From Heracleum sosnowskyi (Eukaryota > Streptophyta > Magnoliopsida > Apiales > Apiaceae): 64,000 nucleotides of DNA. This document shows positions 12,199 to 23,716 of the stretch, one piece after another. The DNA lies in the NCBI GenBank assembly GCA_030848705.1, contig JAUIZM010000107.1:62001-126000 (forward strand), written 5' to 3'. Numbering within the stretch: the first letter of the stretch is position 1; each line of letters begins with the position of its first letter. A program made the position numbers and the translations under genes. The notes under the pieces are model-generated. The model searched no databases. It saw only the letters and a list, made by a program, of their open reading frames with translations, and had not been told where the DNA came from.

Positions 12199-12211
12199 GT
12201 TGGGGGGCAAA
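12199..12211 (+). other. Polypurine tract of RT2
   Basis: GTTGGGGGGCAAA ends one base before the 3' LTR TG, the standard priming site for plus-strand DNA. Confidence 0.8.
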
Positions 12212-12704
12212 TGATATGGACAGAAAAGTAATTATAGAAATATAATTGACGGTCCAATGAAAAGTCTTGATATTTAATGCCCAAATCCCTGATTATTTAT
12301 TAATTTCGTAATTAATAAATAAGGAAAATATACAGCTCATGAAAAGAGCCCAAATTATGGAAAATTGGTCAAAGAAGGATTCAGAATCCCTATTAAAGGC
12401 AATTAATGAGTCATAGTCTTTATCAACAAGGAAACGAACTCTCCAGCAAGAAAAACGATGTTTATCCGTTATCAATAAGAAGACTTATTCGCTAAGTCTC
12501 CTAAACATACCATAAATACTAGGCTCTAGACGCCTATATAAGGTCCCTGATCCTACAATCAGAACTACGTCTTGGCTTGATTCTCAATAACGAATTGAGA
12601 TACGTAGGCATCTTGTGAGGACCAATTTAGTCCGGAAACACGAGTGCAGCCATTAAAGTTCGAAGCTCGTTAAATTCACAAAGCACGTTTTTTAATCCAC
12701 AACA
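12212..12704 (+). repeat. 3' LTR of RT2
   Basis: Same sequence as 3847-4338 with about eight substitutions. Carries TATATAAGG at 12535-12543. Followed by the AATAC target duplication. Confidence 0.92.
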
Positions 12705-12844
12705 AATACAATTTTTAATATTATATCTGACGGTCATCATTGATTTGAAGATTTATAGTTTAATAATCCAACGGATCGTATACTTTTGGTAGTACAGTGA
12801 CCAACCAAAGTTTTGGATAAGATTTCCCTTACGCTTATTATATA

Positions 12845-12880
12845 CTAGCTTATAACTCGTGGGAAGCACGAGCTTCTTTT
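12845..12880 (-). other. Helitron A 3' terminal hairpin and CTAG
   Basis: Minus strand: GAAG, CTCGTG, loop CTTCC, CACGAG, TTATAAG, CTAG. A short stem about 10 bp before CTRR is the diagnostic 3' end of a Helitron. Confidence 0.75.
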
Positions 12881-13202
12881 AATATATTATAATATTTATT
12901 TTATAGTAAAATTATAATATAATTTTTTTATATATTTCTTTTATAATATAATATATTTGGAAAAGTAGAGATTTTAGTAGGACAAATAGAAAATGTAACA
13001 TATTTTAATTGAAAAAGGTAATTGCCCGTGATTTTTTGGAAAAGGAGTGGATTTTGTTGTTTCGGCTATTATAAGATAGTAATAAAAATATTTTGTTAAA
13101 AATAATTCAATAAGACAAGTACCGTACCAAAAAACAGGTACCAAAGTCAAGTACCGTACCAAAAAATAGGTACCAAAATTTTTAATGTTTCGTCTATTAT
13201 AA

Positions 13203-13225
13203 GATACTATCTTAAAACCCGTGCA
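13203..13225 (-). other. Helitron head-to-tail junction
   Basis: Minus strand: a 3'-end-like GATGCACGGGTTTTAAGATAG runs directly into a 5'-end-like TATCTTATAATAGACG. The first is aligned with CACGAGTTATAAGCTAG of the 12845 end; the second matches the 5' start of the same family without its first few bases. Confidence 0.5.
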
Positions 13226-14133
13226 TCGTTAATTGTTATTTTATTATTATTTTTTTAATTGTATTTGTTAAAAAAATAATTAGGCTTGTAAAAATAGTTA
13301 AACACTTTTAATTAATTAAAAACATTAAAACATATTTTAAAATAAATAAGTAAGGGTTTGCTCATTATATTTTTAGAAAAGAGGGGTTTTAGTATTGAAA
13401 AATAAAAAAATGTAACATATATTTAGTTTAAAAAGGTAAATGCCCGTGATATTTTTGGGAAATGAGGTTTTAAAAATTAATAATTTAAATTAGTTAAATA
13501 CGTTTTAAAATAAATAAGTAAAGAGTTTGTCCGTGATATTTTTAGAAAAAAATGGATTTTAGCGAGAAAAATAGAAAAAGTAAATTGAAAAAAGTAATTT
13601 TCCGTGATATATTTAGAAAATGAGGGGCTTTGTTAGAAAAAATTTATAATGTGTTTTAGCTGAAAAGGTAATTGGTTATAAATAGGTAGTTGATAATTTA
13701 TATTTTAATATTTTTAGTAATTGCATTTGTTAAGAAAAATAAATAGGCATGTTAAAATAAGTAAACTTTTTAAAAAATAATTATAATATTAGGTTTAAAA
13801 ATAAATAACTAAAGGTTTGTCGGTGATATTTTTGGAAAATGAGGGGTTTTAGTAAGGAAAAATAGGAAAACGAAACATGTTTTAGTTAAAAAAGGTAATT
13901 ACCCGTGATATTTTTGAAAAAATAGGGGAATTTGTTAGAAAAAATAAAAAAAATAATGTATTTTAGGTGAAAAAGGTAATTGGTTATAAATAGATAATAT
14001 TATTCTTTAATAATATATTTCTATAAATAAATAAGCTTAATTAAGTAAAAACATGAATTTAAGAAAGGGCAATTAAGTAAAATCACAACGTACCATACCG
14101 ACGGACCAAACTTTTAATGTTTCGTCTATTAAC

Positions 14134-17100
14134 TCCTTATATATAATAAGCGTAAGGGAGATCTTATCCAAAACATTGGTCGGTCAATGTACTACCAAAA
14201 GTATATGATCCGTTGGATTATAAAACTATAAATATTCAAATAGATGAGTACCGTTAGATATAATATTAAAAATTGTATTTGATTAATAATATGATAGTAT
14301 TTAAATACTAAAAGGTGTATTTTGATAATTTAAACCAATTATAAATAGGTTTTCTATATTGAATAGAAATCTTTATGTAAAAAATCGTAATTATCTTTTC
14401 TATTTAGTTTAAGGATAGTTCCAGTTAGATAATAATTATTAAACCATCATTAAATTAAAGATAATTTTGTTAGCTTCGTGTGGGCTGTAAAATTGTTAAA
14501 ATCTGTTGTCTAAAACTCAAGATAGAGCCAAACAGTAAAGTGATTATCTAAATTTTAATTTTGTTTTAAATTTAAACCAATTATAAATATGTTTTCTATA
14601 TTGAATAGAAATCTTTATGTAAAAAATCGTAAATGTCTTTTCTCTTTAGTTTATGGATAGTTCCAGTTAGATAATAATTATTAAACCATCATTAAATTAA
14701 AGATAATTTTGTTAGCTTGTGGGCTGTAAATTTGTTAAAATCTGTTGTCTAAAACTCAAGATAGAGCCCAAATAGTAAAGTGATTATCTAAATTTTAATA
14801 TTTTTTTATTATTGTAGCACCAATTTAATTTTTTTCTAATTCTTTTAAATTTATAAATTCTATGTTTATTTCAATAAAATATTAAAATCAATTTAAGAAA
14901 AAATTAAAATGGATCTGGTCCGTGTATGACCACTATACGACCAAATTAATTATTACAGTTAGATCTTAAATAGATCGATGAGAATTGTTAGATCTAATAT
15001 TAAAAAGTGTATCTGATTAATAATAGAATTATATTTAAATACTAAAAAGTGTATTTTGATAATTTAAAATTTTTCTATGTAAAAATTGTTAAATATCTTT
15101 ATTCTTTAATTTATGTATAGTTCGAGTTAGATAATAATTGTTAAACCAAATTTCAGATAACAATTCATATCGATTACAATATTAAAAATTATCAATATAA
15201 TGCTTATGTATATCATATAACAATGATACATGTGGACCTGCGTTATAAGAGACTTAGGAGAACTCATGTACATTAATAAATTTAAACATTTTTTTTTAAA
15301 GGAACATAACAATTTGATTAATCAAAATTATAATTATATTATTTTACATATAACAAACATAAAAGGATAATATCAAAATATTATTAAAATATTGAGGGTT
15401 TCATATTCATAAACAATAATTTTGAATATAATACTTAACCATCTTTTCTTTTCGATTTATGGGCAGGTCAACTGGTCAAGTTAGATAATAATTATTAAAT
15501 CATCATTAAATTAAAGATAATTTCGTTAGTTTCACATGTGTTGTAAAATCGTCAAAATTAAATTTCTAAAACTCAGGATAGAACCCAAATATTAAAGTGA
15601 GTATCTAAATTTTAATAAATATTTTTTTATAATTGTAGCACCAATTTATTTATTTTTCCACTAATTCTTTTAAATATAGAAATTTTATCTTTCTTTCAAT
15701 AAAGTATTAAAATAAATTAAGAAAAAATTCAAATCGATAAAGACTAGAATAATATGAGAATAAAATTTTATATAATCATAATATATTTTTTATATTTTTT
15801 AATAATTTTAAAGTAATAATGTATTTTAAAATTTTATATACACTATAAATAAAACCGAAACATTAAAAGTAAAAGCAGTTAGTAAGATACTTATATCAGT
15901 ATGTACTTGATATCCTTATTATATTAATCTCTTTTATATAATAAGCAAAATAGGGATTTATCCAAAAATTTGATCGTGACAACCAAATTAATAAGGACTA
16001 TTAGATCTTAACTAGATAAATGAAAATCGTTTGATCAAATATTAAAAAAGTGTATTTTATTTATAATAGGATTATATTTAAATTCTAAAAAGTGTATTTT
16101 GATAATTTAAACCAATTATACCAAATATAAATAAGTTTTCTATATTGAATAGAATTCTCCATGTAAAAAATTCGTGACTTTCTTTTCTCTTCCATGGACA
16201 ATTCCAGTTAGATAAAAATTGTTAAACCATCTTTTAATTAAAAATAATTTAATTATCTTCACGTGGGGTGTAAAATCGTCAAAATCTGATTTTTAAAACA
16301 CAAGATAAAGCCCAAATCAGTAAAGTGAGTATAAATTCTAATAATGATTATTATGTCATCATTATTTTAACGCCAATTTAATAACTTTTTTTTAACTATT
16401 TAAAATTTAGAAATCTATGTTCAAAAATTAAAATTAATCTAAGAAAAATTCAAATTAACAAGGAATATAATAATACGAGGATAAAATTTTATAAAATTGT
16501 GCACATTTTTTATCCTATTATATTAAGTTATAGATCATAACTAATCAAATATAATTTATTATTAAATAATAAATTATACGCAAATGGTGATTTTGTTTTA
16601 TAAGCACTCATAGAGACCTAATTTCATTGTTAGCAGGACTATATTCATATTAATATTAAAAAAAACCGTATTTTGAAATTGTAGACTCAGCTACAGAACA
16701 GGCCTAACTTTTTTAACCTATATACATTGTAAATTATTAAATTCGAAACTTTAAAAGTTTGTTAATCAATTAGTATAGTACTTTTCTAAAAAATCGTACT
16801 TTACAAAAAATATTACTCCCTCTGTCCCCCTGAATTCTTTAAAGTAGGGGGGCGGCATGGAGCTTAAGAAAAAGTGTAAATTAATAGGAAAAAGTAAGAA
16901 AAATGAGTAAAGTGATGGGGTCAATCAATATTTACTGTATAAAGTATAAAGTGGGTATAAAGTAGGTATAGTGGAGGAAAATAGTTGATGTGATTGGATT
17001 TTATATTATAAAATGTTACTATTTTTGGTATGTAAAGAAATGAGAGGGACATACCAAAAAGGAAAGTGTAAAGAAATGAGGGGGACAGAGGGAGTATCAA

Positions 17101-18340
17101 ATAACCTATGTCTGAAAGAAAAAAAATTCAAAAAAAAAATTAAAAAAAAAACCTGTAAATTTTAATATTGTTGGTAGATTCAAATCTTAGATCATTCTAC
17201 ATGATAATTTTACTGTTATATGTAACGTTTCTCAACAATTTAATTTGAAAGATCCAATGATTATGGATTGAGTGATCAAACAAAGCAACCACACTTATAA
17301 GAAAGTTTTCATTATTTAGTTTTTAATATAATAACATAGATATTTACGAGATATACTATAAAAAAATGAATTTTATACAGAATTTTGATCGTCACGGTGT
17401 ACTACTTTAAAAGAAGAACTATTACAAAAAATATATATTTTAATTGATAATTTATTTTCTCAAAAGTTCAAAGTTCCCGCATCATTAACATATTACAAAA
17501 AAGAGTATATTATATTTTAGCAATAAATATTTAAAAACATAAAAAAATAAAAAAATTATAAATATTAAGAAAAATTAATGATGTTATCCTGGTAATTTGG
17601 TCCTAAATACCGCCAAAACATTCTCGATCCAATACTTTTAAAAATAGATGATCAAGATTATATCATATAAAAAGAAATTATTATCTAAAAATGATATAAG
17701 TTAAAAGATATTATATTAGGATTGGATTTTCCAAAAAGTTAAAACATAAAAATAGTTGTAATTAAATAAGGAACCCCATTTATAACCAAAATAATAAAAA
17801 CCGTTTAATCTTAAATAGATAGGTGAAAACCGTTAGATTTAACATTAAAACATGTATTTGGTTAATAAAGGTTATTCTAATAATCTAAACTACATATAAG
17901 TTAATTAGATTTCCTAAATCGAATAGAATTCTTAACATTAAATTTCGTCACTTTATTCTCTTTTTAGTTTTAGAATAGTTTTTAATTGAAAAAGAACTAT
18001 TAAACCACAACTAAATTAAATATCATTTTGTGAATTTCATGTGAACCATAAAATTGGCCAAATCTAACTTTTATAACTCAATATAAACAAATATTAAATT
18101 GAGCGTGTAAAATATAATAAATATCAAATTTTTAACTATTATTTTTTTGGCTAAATCTTTTTTAACAATAATTTAATCATGTAAACTAATAACTTTTAAA
18201 TATTAAAATATTCATAAATAAATATAATTATAAATATTAAAAAAACAATCGTGTGTTACGTCGTAAAAAAAATATAATTATAAACAGAATAATTATAAAT
18301 AAAATTTAAGTAACCGTGCATCGCAAGGGCTATAAGCTAG
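14134..18340 (+). mobile_element. Helitron C (plus), nested in Helitron A; AT-rich, repeated modules
   Basis: Starts TCCTTATATATAATAAGCG and ends with a degenerate hairpin CCGTGCATCGCAAGG, then GCTATAAG and CTAG at 18337-18340, followed by T. The body has at least five diverged copies of a module that includes AACCAATTATAAATA, TTTCTATATTGAATAGA and GTTAGATAATAATT, with best copies at about 14320-14560 and 14570-14810. Further copies are near 15050, 15470, 16100 and 17790. A second 5'-like start, TCTCTTTTATATAATAAGC, is at 15928 after an A, so this may be two related Helitrons joined. A Stowaway is inside. No gene seen. Confidence 0.62.
16816..17094. mobile_element. Stowaway-type MITE inside Helitron C
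   Basis: Terminal inverted repeats CTCCCTCTGTCCCCC and GGGGGACAGAGGGAG with TA duplications at 16814-16815 and 17095-17096. 279 bp, non-coding. These ends are characteristic of Tc1/mariner-derived Stowaway MITEs. Confidence 0.9.
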
Positions 18341-18716
18341 TTATATAATAGTATTGATAAGGATTTAATGTGAAATAGGAATGTCCCAACCAAGCATTTC
18401 TTTTTTCTATTAATTTTTTTGCTAAATAACTAAAAAATTATATTATACTAAAAAATAGCTTTTTTTCGAATTTCATTATATATATTTTTGTCCTTTTTTC
18501 TTCAATGTTTTGGACCCCGAAAGAGACCAAAATATCTAAGAACATGCCGTATCAGAGTCATAGGTCTCGTGGGCTTGAAGCCCCGCAATGGAGTCATAGA
18601 GTTTGGGCCAAGTTTTTTTTTTAATTTTTAGGCCCAGTTTTAAAAAAAACCGGTTAGGGATAATTCGAAATTTGAAATGAGAGAGCGGAGGGAAGCACGT
18701 GACTTTACTTTGGTAC

Positions 18717-18729
18717 CGGCCGTTGTACC
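18717..18729 (-). promoter_or_regulatory. Possible mitosis-specific activator (MSA) core upstream of CDKB1
   Basis: Minus-strand ACAACGGCC contains the AACGG core used by plant three-repeat MYBs at G2/M genes. It lies about 20 bp upstream of the TATA box. A five-base core is weak evidence alone; the gene downstream being a mitotic CDK makes it worth noting. Confidence 0.3.
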
Positions 18730-18747
18730 CCAAACAAAATCCCCAAT

Positions 18748-18755
18748 TATATATA
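18748..18755 (+). promoter_or_regulatory. TATA box of CDKB1
   Basis: TATATATA about 120 bp upstream of the ATG, just before a GA-rich leader. Confidence 0.55.
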
Positions 18756-18764
18756 CCTAGAGAG

Positions 18765-18824
18765 GCTCTCTCTCTCTCTCACACACAGAGAGAGATTGAG
18801 AGAGATTGAGAGAGGTTGAGAGAG

Positions 18825-18864
<40 letters not shown>

Positions 18865-18868
18865 GGAG
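18765..18868 (+). repeat. (GA)n / GAGAGATT microsatellite in CDKB1 leader
   Basis: CT repeats, then GAGAGATTGA units, then (AG) runs, directly in the predicted 5' UTR. GA-rich leaders are common in plants. Translations of it are low-complexity Arg-Glu or Ser-Leu runs, not proteins. Confidence 0.85.
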
Positions 18869-18870
18869 AG

Positions 18871-21800
18871 ATGGAAGACAAGTATGAAAAACTCGAAAAG
18901 GTGGGAGAAGGAACATACGGAAAGGTGTACAAGGCGAAAGACAAGGCGACAGGCCAATTAGTCGCCTTGAAGAAAACTAGATTAGAAATGGATGAAGAAG
19001 GAGTGCCTCCAACAGCTCTTCGCGAGATTTCGTTACTCCAAATGCTTTCTCATTCGCTCTACATTGTTCGTCTCCTCTCCGTCGAACACGTAGGCCATCT
19101 TAATTCCGCTCCTGTTGATCCTAATTGCGATGTTAAGGATCAGAAAAAGAAGAAGCCGAGCCTTTACCTTGTTTTCGAGTATCTTGATACTGATTTGAAG
19201 AAGTACATTGATTCGCATCGTAAGGGGGCTAATCCTAGGCCTTTGCCTAATTCGCTTGTTCAGAGCTTTCTGTTTCAGTTGTGTAAAGGCGTTGCTCATT
19301 GTCACTCTCACGGTGTTCTTCACCGGTTAGTTTGTTGTTTTTGTTTCGAGTTTTTATTGATTGCTAGGCTTATGATGATGAATTGTATTTATGATTAATT
19401 CGATTATGTGTTTTAGGGATCTGAAGCCTCAGAATCTTCTGGTGGATAAGGATAAGGGGATTCTTAAGATTGCGGATTTAGGGCTCGGAAGGGCTTTTAC
19501 TGTGCCTCTTAAGAGTTACACTCATGAGGTACTCTCTAACTATTATTGGGTTTAATTTCATTTGTATATGTTTGTTTATGCTCTAATTGAAATTAAAATG
19601 AAAACTTGGAACCATCACCACTACTTTTACATGGCATTTACAAATAAATCGATTGTGCAAGTTAATGTAAATGGTGAGTTGTGGTACTGTCTAAGGTGAT
19701 ATTTATTTTTGTGATTTGTATATTGTTTATAGGATTTTGGTGCTAAGATGGTTTTTATGTAGTTGTCATGTTTACTGTTGTGTACTCTTTCTCTGAGTGG
19801 TGAGAATTCCGTTTATTTTGCTTTTCCAAACACTGCAGATTGTTACTCTCTGGTACAGAGCTCCAGAGGTGCTCCTGGGAACAACCCACTATTCAACAGC
19901 TGTTGATATGTGGTCTGTTGGCTGTATTTTTGGTATGTTCCCCCTTTTCTTCTCCTCAAGTTAGTGTGGTCCCTTTAATCATGCTGTATTGTTTGTGCAT
20001 TACTTTTGTTCATCGGCATACATGAGCTTGACCCCCTATTAGTCAGAAGATGCACTGCCTACCCATACTGACACAATAAGATTAACAATTTTCATTAAAT
20101 CTGCAGCTGAAATGGCAAGAAGACAAGCTCTTTTCCCAGGTGATTCTGAGTTCCAACAACTGCTTCACATATTCAGGTACACCTTTGTTGCTGCTTAAAC
20201 GTTCTTACTATTTTGTTTGTTACCTTTGCTTGACATGCTGTCAACAATATAGAGGAAGAAAATCTTAAGACTCTAGTTCTAATTTCAAAGAATGGATTTT
20301 TGTATTTTGTTTAGGATTTTCACATTTCTTGATATCAACACTTGCCCATGGATCATGTTAATTCTGCTAATAATCGAAAGTGTTAATTTTCTTCGTATTA
20401 TAATATATTTTCATTTGCTAATTTCCTAAGGTAGGGTGTTGCTTCAATGGAACATCTATGGTGAATATGATGCTGTTTGTGTTAAGTCACGAACTGTCAT
20501 AAAACCTTCAACCCTTCATTCAACACCCCAGTTTAAATGATTAATTAAATGTTTACGAGATTATTGAGGAAATGTTACCTTTGATACCATGTTAATTTAA
20601 CATGTCCCAAGTTCCAATGCCTTAATATGTGTATAGAAGGCTTACATGAACAATATATTTTAGCACACCCTCTCACTTAAAATCCCATATTAGTGGATCT
20701 CTAGCAGCCCATCAATTTGGGGGTAAACCTGAGCTCTGATAGGGATAAAAAACAAATTGGATCATATGATCCCACTAATTTGGGGGTGTTTGACTGTTCG
20801 GAGAGGGGCTTACTTGGATAATATATCTTACTAGTAATGTTTGGTGTTCTATGGCATGTTGGATTCCCAAGAAATGGGTGGATTCCAAAGACATGGGTTG
20901 CTGATAAACTGACCTTATGCTCTATGATGTATTCATGCTCTGTACTCTATAACCTATTTCTGAATAAGAGAGTAAATAACAAATAGTTATATAATGATTG
21001 TATGACCTGGTTAACAAATTCTGTTACTGAATGCAAGTAATATATTCATAATTCAGTCGCAATAAATTGGACAGCATAAGGTTGCATGAGATGAGAGCCT
21101 AGCTACAACTTAGAATATCATACTTTTTGCAATTATAAACTTGATTACGAGATATATAGCTTAGTTGCTACTCTACCTGTTAGTATAGAAATGCTATGTT
21201 CTGGGTGTTGTAAATTGTGAACTTCTTTTTCTTTTTCATATTTATAGTTATTGATTTATACAAATGAGATAGAAAGGAAATATGTCCAGGAGATTAGAAG
21301 TGCACAGCAGTTGAGAAGATTACATCAATGAATATGTGATTGTATGTGAGGGACTGGGTTATGTTTCTAACTGTCCTATTTACATATCTAGCTTCGCTGC
21401 TACTCTACAGCTGCAAACGTTACTCTTAGATTGGTTACTGTAGTTTCAGTATTAAATTTAATGTGTTTTGTTTGGCGTGAAAGATTGTTAGGAACACCAA
21501 GTGAAAAGCAGTGGCCAGGAGTCAGTTCTCTGAGGGACTGGCATGTGTATCCTCGATGGGAACCTCAGAACTTGGCACGTGCTGTTCCATCATTGGATGC
21601 TGATGGTGTTGATCTCCTATCGGTAACTACTTGAGGCTATTCTTTTTCTGTCTTGCTTTTGTTTTACATGTAAATTTAATTATAACTAGCCCTACACATC
21701 TAAGGATGTGAGTCATGTGACCCTGGCTATTCATCAAGGTTTTTGCTTTATATCCCACTCCGCGGCATAAACAGTAGCTTCATATGCTTGAACTTAAATT

Positions 21801-22815
21801 TTGGATATAGATTTTGCTTTAACTAATCCTTCCACTGATGTACTTGAGATCTAGGACTAAATTATGCCCTTCAAGATTTCAAGTACACATTAACATCAGT
21901 GGCTATAACTGAGCCTTATTCCTAGCAGATTCACCACATTATAAGAACACAAATTCTTAGAAAGCCTGTAAATTCTACAACTGCATAATTTTCACCATCT
22001 TAAATTGCAATTACCAGGATTAAACTGGGTTGTCACAAATATGATCCTACAATTCCATGTGTATGATAACAAGCCTGACACAATGTCTTCAGAACTCTGA
22101 AAATCATCTGCTTGAAAAGGATGCAAATTTTCAAGATGTAGCTAGAAGTGGTATTGATAATTGTCATCTTCAGAAAAGAGTTGCATATCCAAATAGCCTC
22201 ATGCTTGCATGAATTAGTAACCCCTTGAACTGGATAGCAGACCCAATATTGTGGACTGAATCTGATGTATTCCAATTTTATTGATGCAGAAAGCAGTTAC
22301 TAGAAAATAATATCAAGAGTTGTTATTGTGTTTAATAAACAGGTTCTATAATCTATATTTTGACTCATGAAACTGTATAAATAGCTGAAAACCTTATGAA
22401 AGAATGGTATCATCAGTAAGGAAAATGCTTTTTAAATAAGCTTGCAATGATCATTGTTCCTCTCATGCTTATCTTGACAGCAGACTATAATGTTTTTGTC
22501 AAGATTACTGATTCATATAAACCAGAGAGTAAGAAATTCTCAAATAGACCCGCACTGACTATTGTTCGTGTTGCTTACAAATAGGTAGCTATTTGTTTCT
22601 GATGAGTTGTATACTCTATGATACTATTACCAGTAATATATATGTCTAAACGTACATAGAATAGTCTTTTCGTTTGTTTAAATGCAAGACTAATACTGGT
22701 ATGCTGTTTGATACTATTACAGAGAATGCTCAAATATGATCCAGCTGACCGGATATCAGCCAAAGCAGCCATGGATCATGCCTATTTTGACAGCTTGGAC
22801 AAGTCTCAGTTCTAG
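18871..22815 (+). CDS. CDKB1: B1-type cyclin-dependent kinase, six exons, 320 aa
   Basis: A Ser/Thr kinase acting at G2/M with mitotic cyclins in the nucleus. Exons that keep frame with GT-AG introns: 18871-19325, 19417-19528, 19839-19932, 20107-20176, 21484-21622, 22723-22815. The spliced product has the P-loop GEGTYG (residues 12-17, with the regulatory Thr15/Tyr16 pair) and catalytic Lys in VALKK (34). Its cyclin-binding helix is PPTALRE (46-52), the signature of plant CDKB1. HRD is at 151-153, DLG at 172-174, and the activation-loop Thr in SYTHE at 187. It ends in DSLDKSQF. The ATG at 18871 follows a GA-rich leader and gives the canonical MEDKYEKLEKVGEG start. Length is close to the usual ~310, with a short Lys-rich insert near residue 95. 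Introns 4 and 5 exceed 1 kb. All kinase motifs are present, so it looks functional. Confidence 0.93.
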
Positions 22816-23716
22816 AGCTTGATGTCATCATCTTGGTGATTTCGAATGTCATCTATCTTTTACAAACTCTTCTGTATGACTGACTGTATGTGTCAAATTT
22901 CTCAGTATTGTAATGTCAGCCAGTTAAGCTTGGATGCACCATTTTTATACTCGCATATAATAATTCGCGCATATTTTCAATGTGATTTTAAACAAGATTG
23001 GTTTATATACAGAGCTTTAATTTTCCGTGTTAGATACATTCAAAGAATCCCATCCGACCCGGAAAGGTGTTTTCCATTGAGATTAGTCTTTCCTTGAATT
23101 ATTCATTCAGTCCATTCTTTTTTGCACATACGTCTTTCCTTGAATAATTCAGTCCATTCATTTTTGCACATACGTATATCTTTAAAGACGAAATGCTAGA
23201 GGTCCTGAATTGTCGTAGGATTAGAAATGTCCGATTTCGCACATGTTATTTTTGCATTGGTAATTTAAATAGGTGGTAGAAATTTATATCTATCATAAAT
23301 AAAATTAGGAACGTGAAAGGAGAGGCAGGCCACGAGACAACTAGAGATTGGGAAAGCGTGAAGTGCGGGTTGTCTCTCTAGCAATAATACGAATTATGTA
23401 CATACATCTCCTTTCTCTCCCCTTGTCCTTGCAAATCGCAGTGCAAACTAATCCATCCATTTATTTATCTTTTCTCAATTAATATTTCTTCTACTTGGTA
23501 GGCCACACATCTATCTGGCCAATAAATTATTTCTTCATAATTATATTATAAATAATTTCTTCATCGGTGGATTTGAATCTGCTGGCTAAGCCATATCTTC
23601 TGATTGATCATGAACAGCTAGCTAGCTAGAACTAGATCCCATTATTATAAATATTTTCGCAAACTTGTTGGTTAGATTTAGAAATATATTGTCATTTCGA
23701 GATTCTTGTATTGAAA
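22816..23716. other. Intergenic: CDKB1 3' UTR and CML42 promoter
   Basis: No convincing gene. A direct repeat (TTCAGTCCATTC, TTTTTGCACATACGT) occurs twice at about 23104-23175. A TATA-like TATAAATAT at 23646 is about 70 bp from the next ATG. Confidence 0.6.
23646..23654 (+). promoter_or_regulatory. TATA box of the CML42-like gene
   Basis: TATAAATAT, 63 bp upstream of the ATG at 23717; spacing fits a short leader. Confidence 0.5.

Larger units (their letters stand above)
3847..12704 (+). mobile_element. Complete Tat-like Ty3/Gypsy LTR retrotransposon (RT2), coding region decayed
   Basis: A full element of about 8.9 kb with LTRs at 3847-4338 and 12212-12704, a 5-bp target duplication AATAC (3842-3846 and 12705-12709), a PBS, a PPT, and gag, protease, reverse transcriptase, RNase H, a second RNase H and integrase in Ty3/Gypsy order. 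The extra RNase H between RNase H and integrase, and the tandem repeats between pol and the 3' LTR, are features of the Tat/Ogre/Retand lineage. Frameshifts and stops break gag-pol, so it could only have moved with proteins from another copy. It is inserted in Helitron B, whose sequence resumes on each side. Confidence 0.92.
12845..18357 (-). mobile_element. Helitron A (minus), nested in Helitron B, itself split by Helitron C
   Basis: The 3' end at 12845 reads, on the minus strand, a hairpin CTCGTG/CACGAG followed by TTATAAG and terminal CTAG, then T. The 5' end at 18357 reads TCAATACTATTATATAA, is interrupted by Helitron C (18340 to about 14134), and continues TTAATAGACGAAACATT near 14130. 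A related copy at 49882 starts TCTATACTATAATATAATAGACG, confirming the family. The target in Helitron B is A^T. The interior consists of AT-rich degenerate repeats containing GTGATATTTTTGGAAAA and no transposase gene. It may be two Helitrons head to tail (junction near 13205). Confidence 0.72.
3472..18363 (-). mobile_element. Helitron B (minus), interrupted; 5' end at 18363, 3' part lost
   Basis: On the minus strand the 5' terminus reads TCCTTA (18363-18358). It is then interrupted by Helitron A (18357-12845), resumes as TATATAATAAGCG at 12844 and runs to 12705. It is interrupted again by retrotransposon RT2 (12704-3847), resumes at 3846 and ends at 3472 against the RT1 LTR. Joined, the start is TCCTTATATATAATAAGCG, identical to the start of Helitron C at 14134. 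The remaining body (about 520 bp) is an inverted near-copy of 14134-14900. The base before the TC is A, as expected for the A^T target of Helitrons. No Rep/helicase gene is visible, so it is non-autonomous. Confidence 0.7.

Noticed and set aside
18747..18957. Minus-strand Ser/Leu-rich open frames over the CDKB1 leader
   Set aside because: They are translations of the CT/GA microsatellite and overlap the kinase start.
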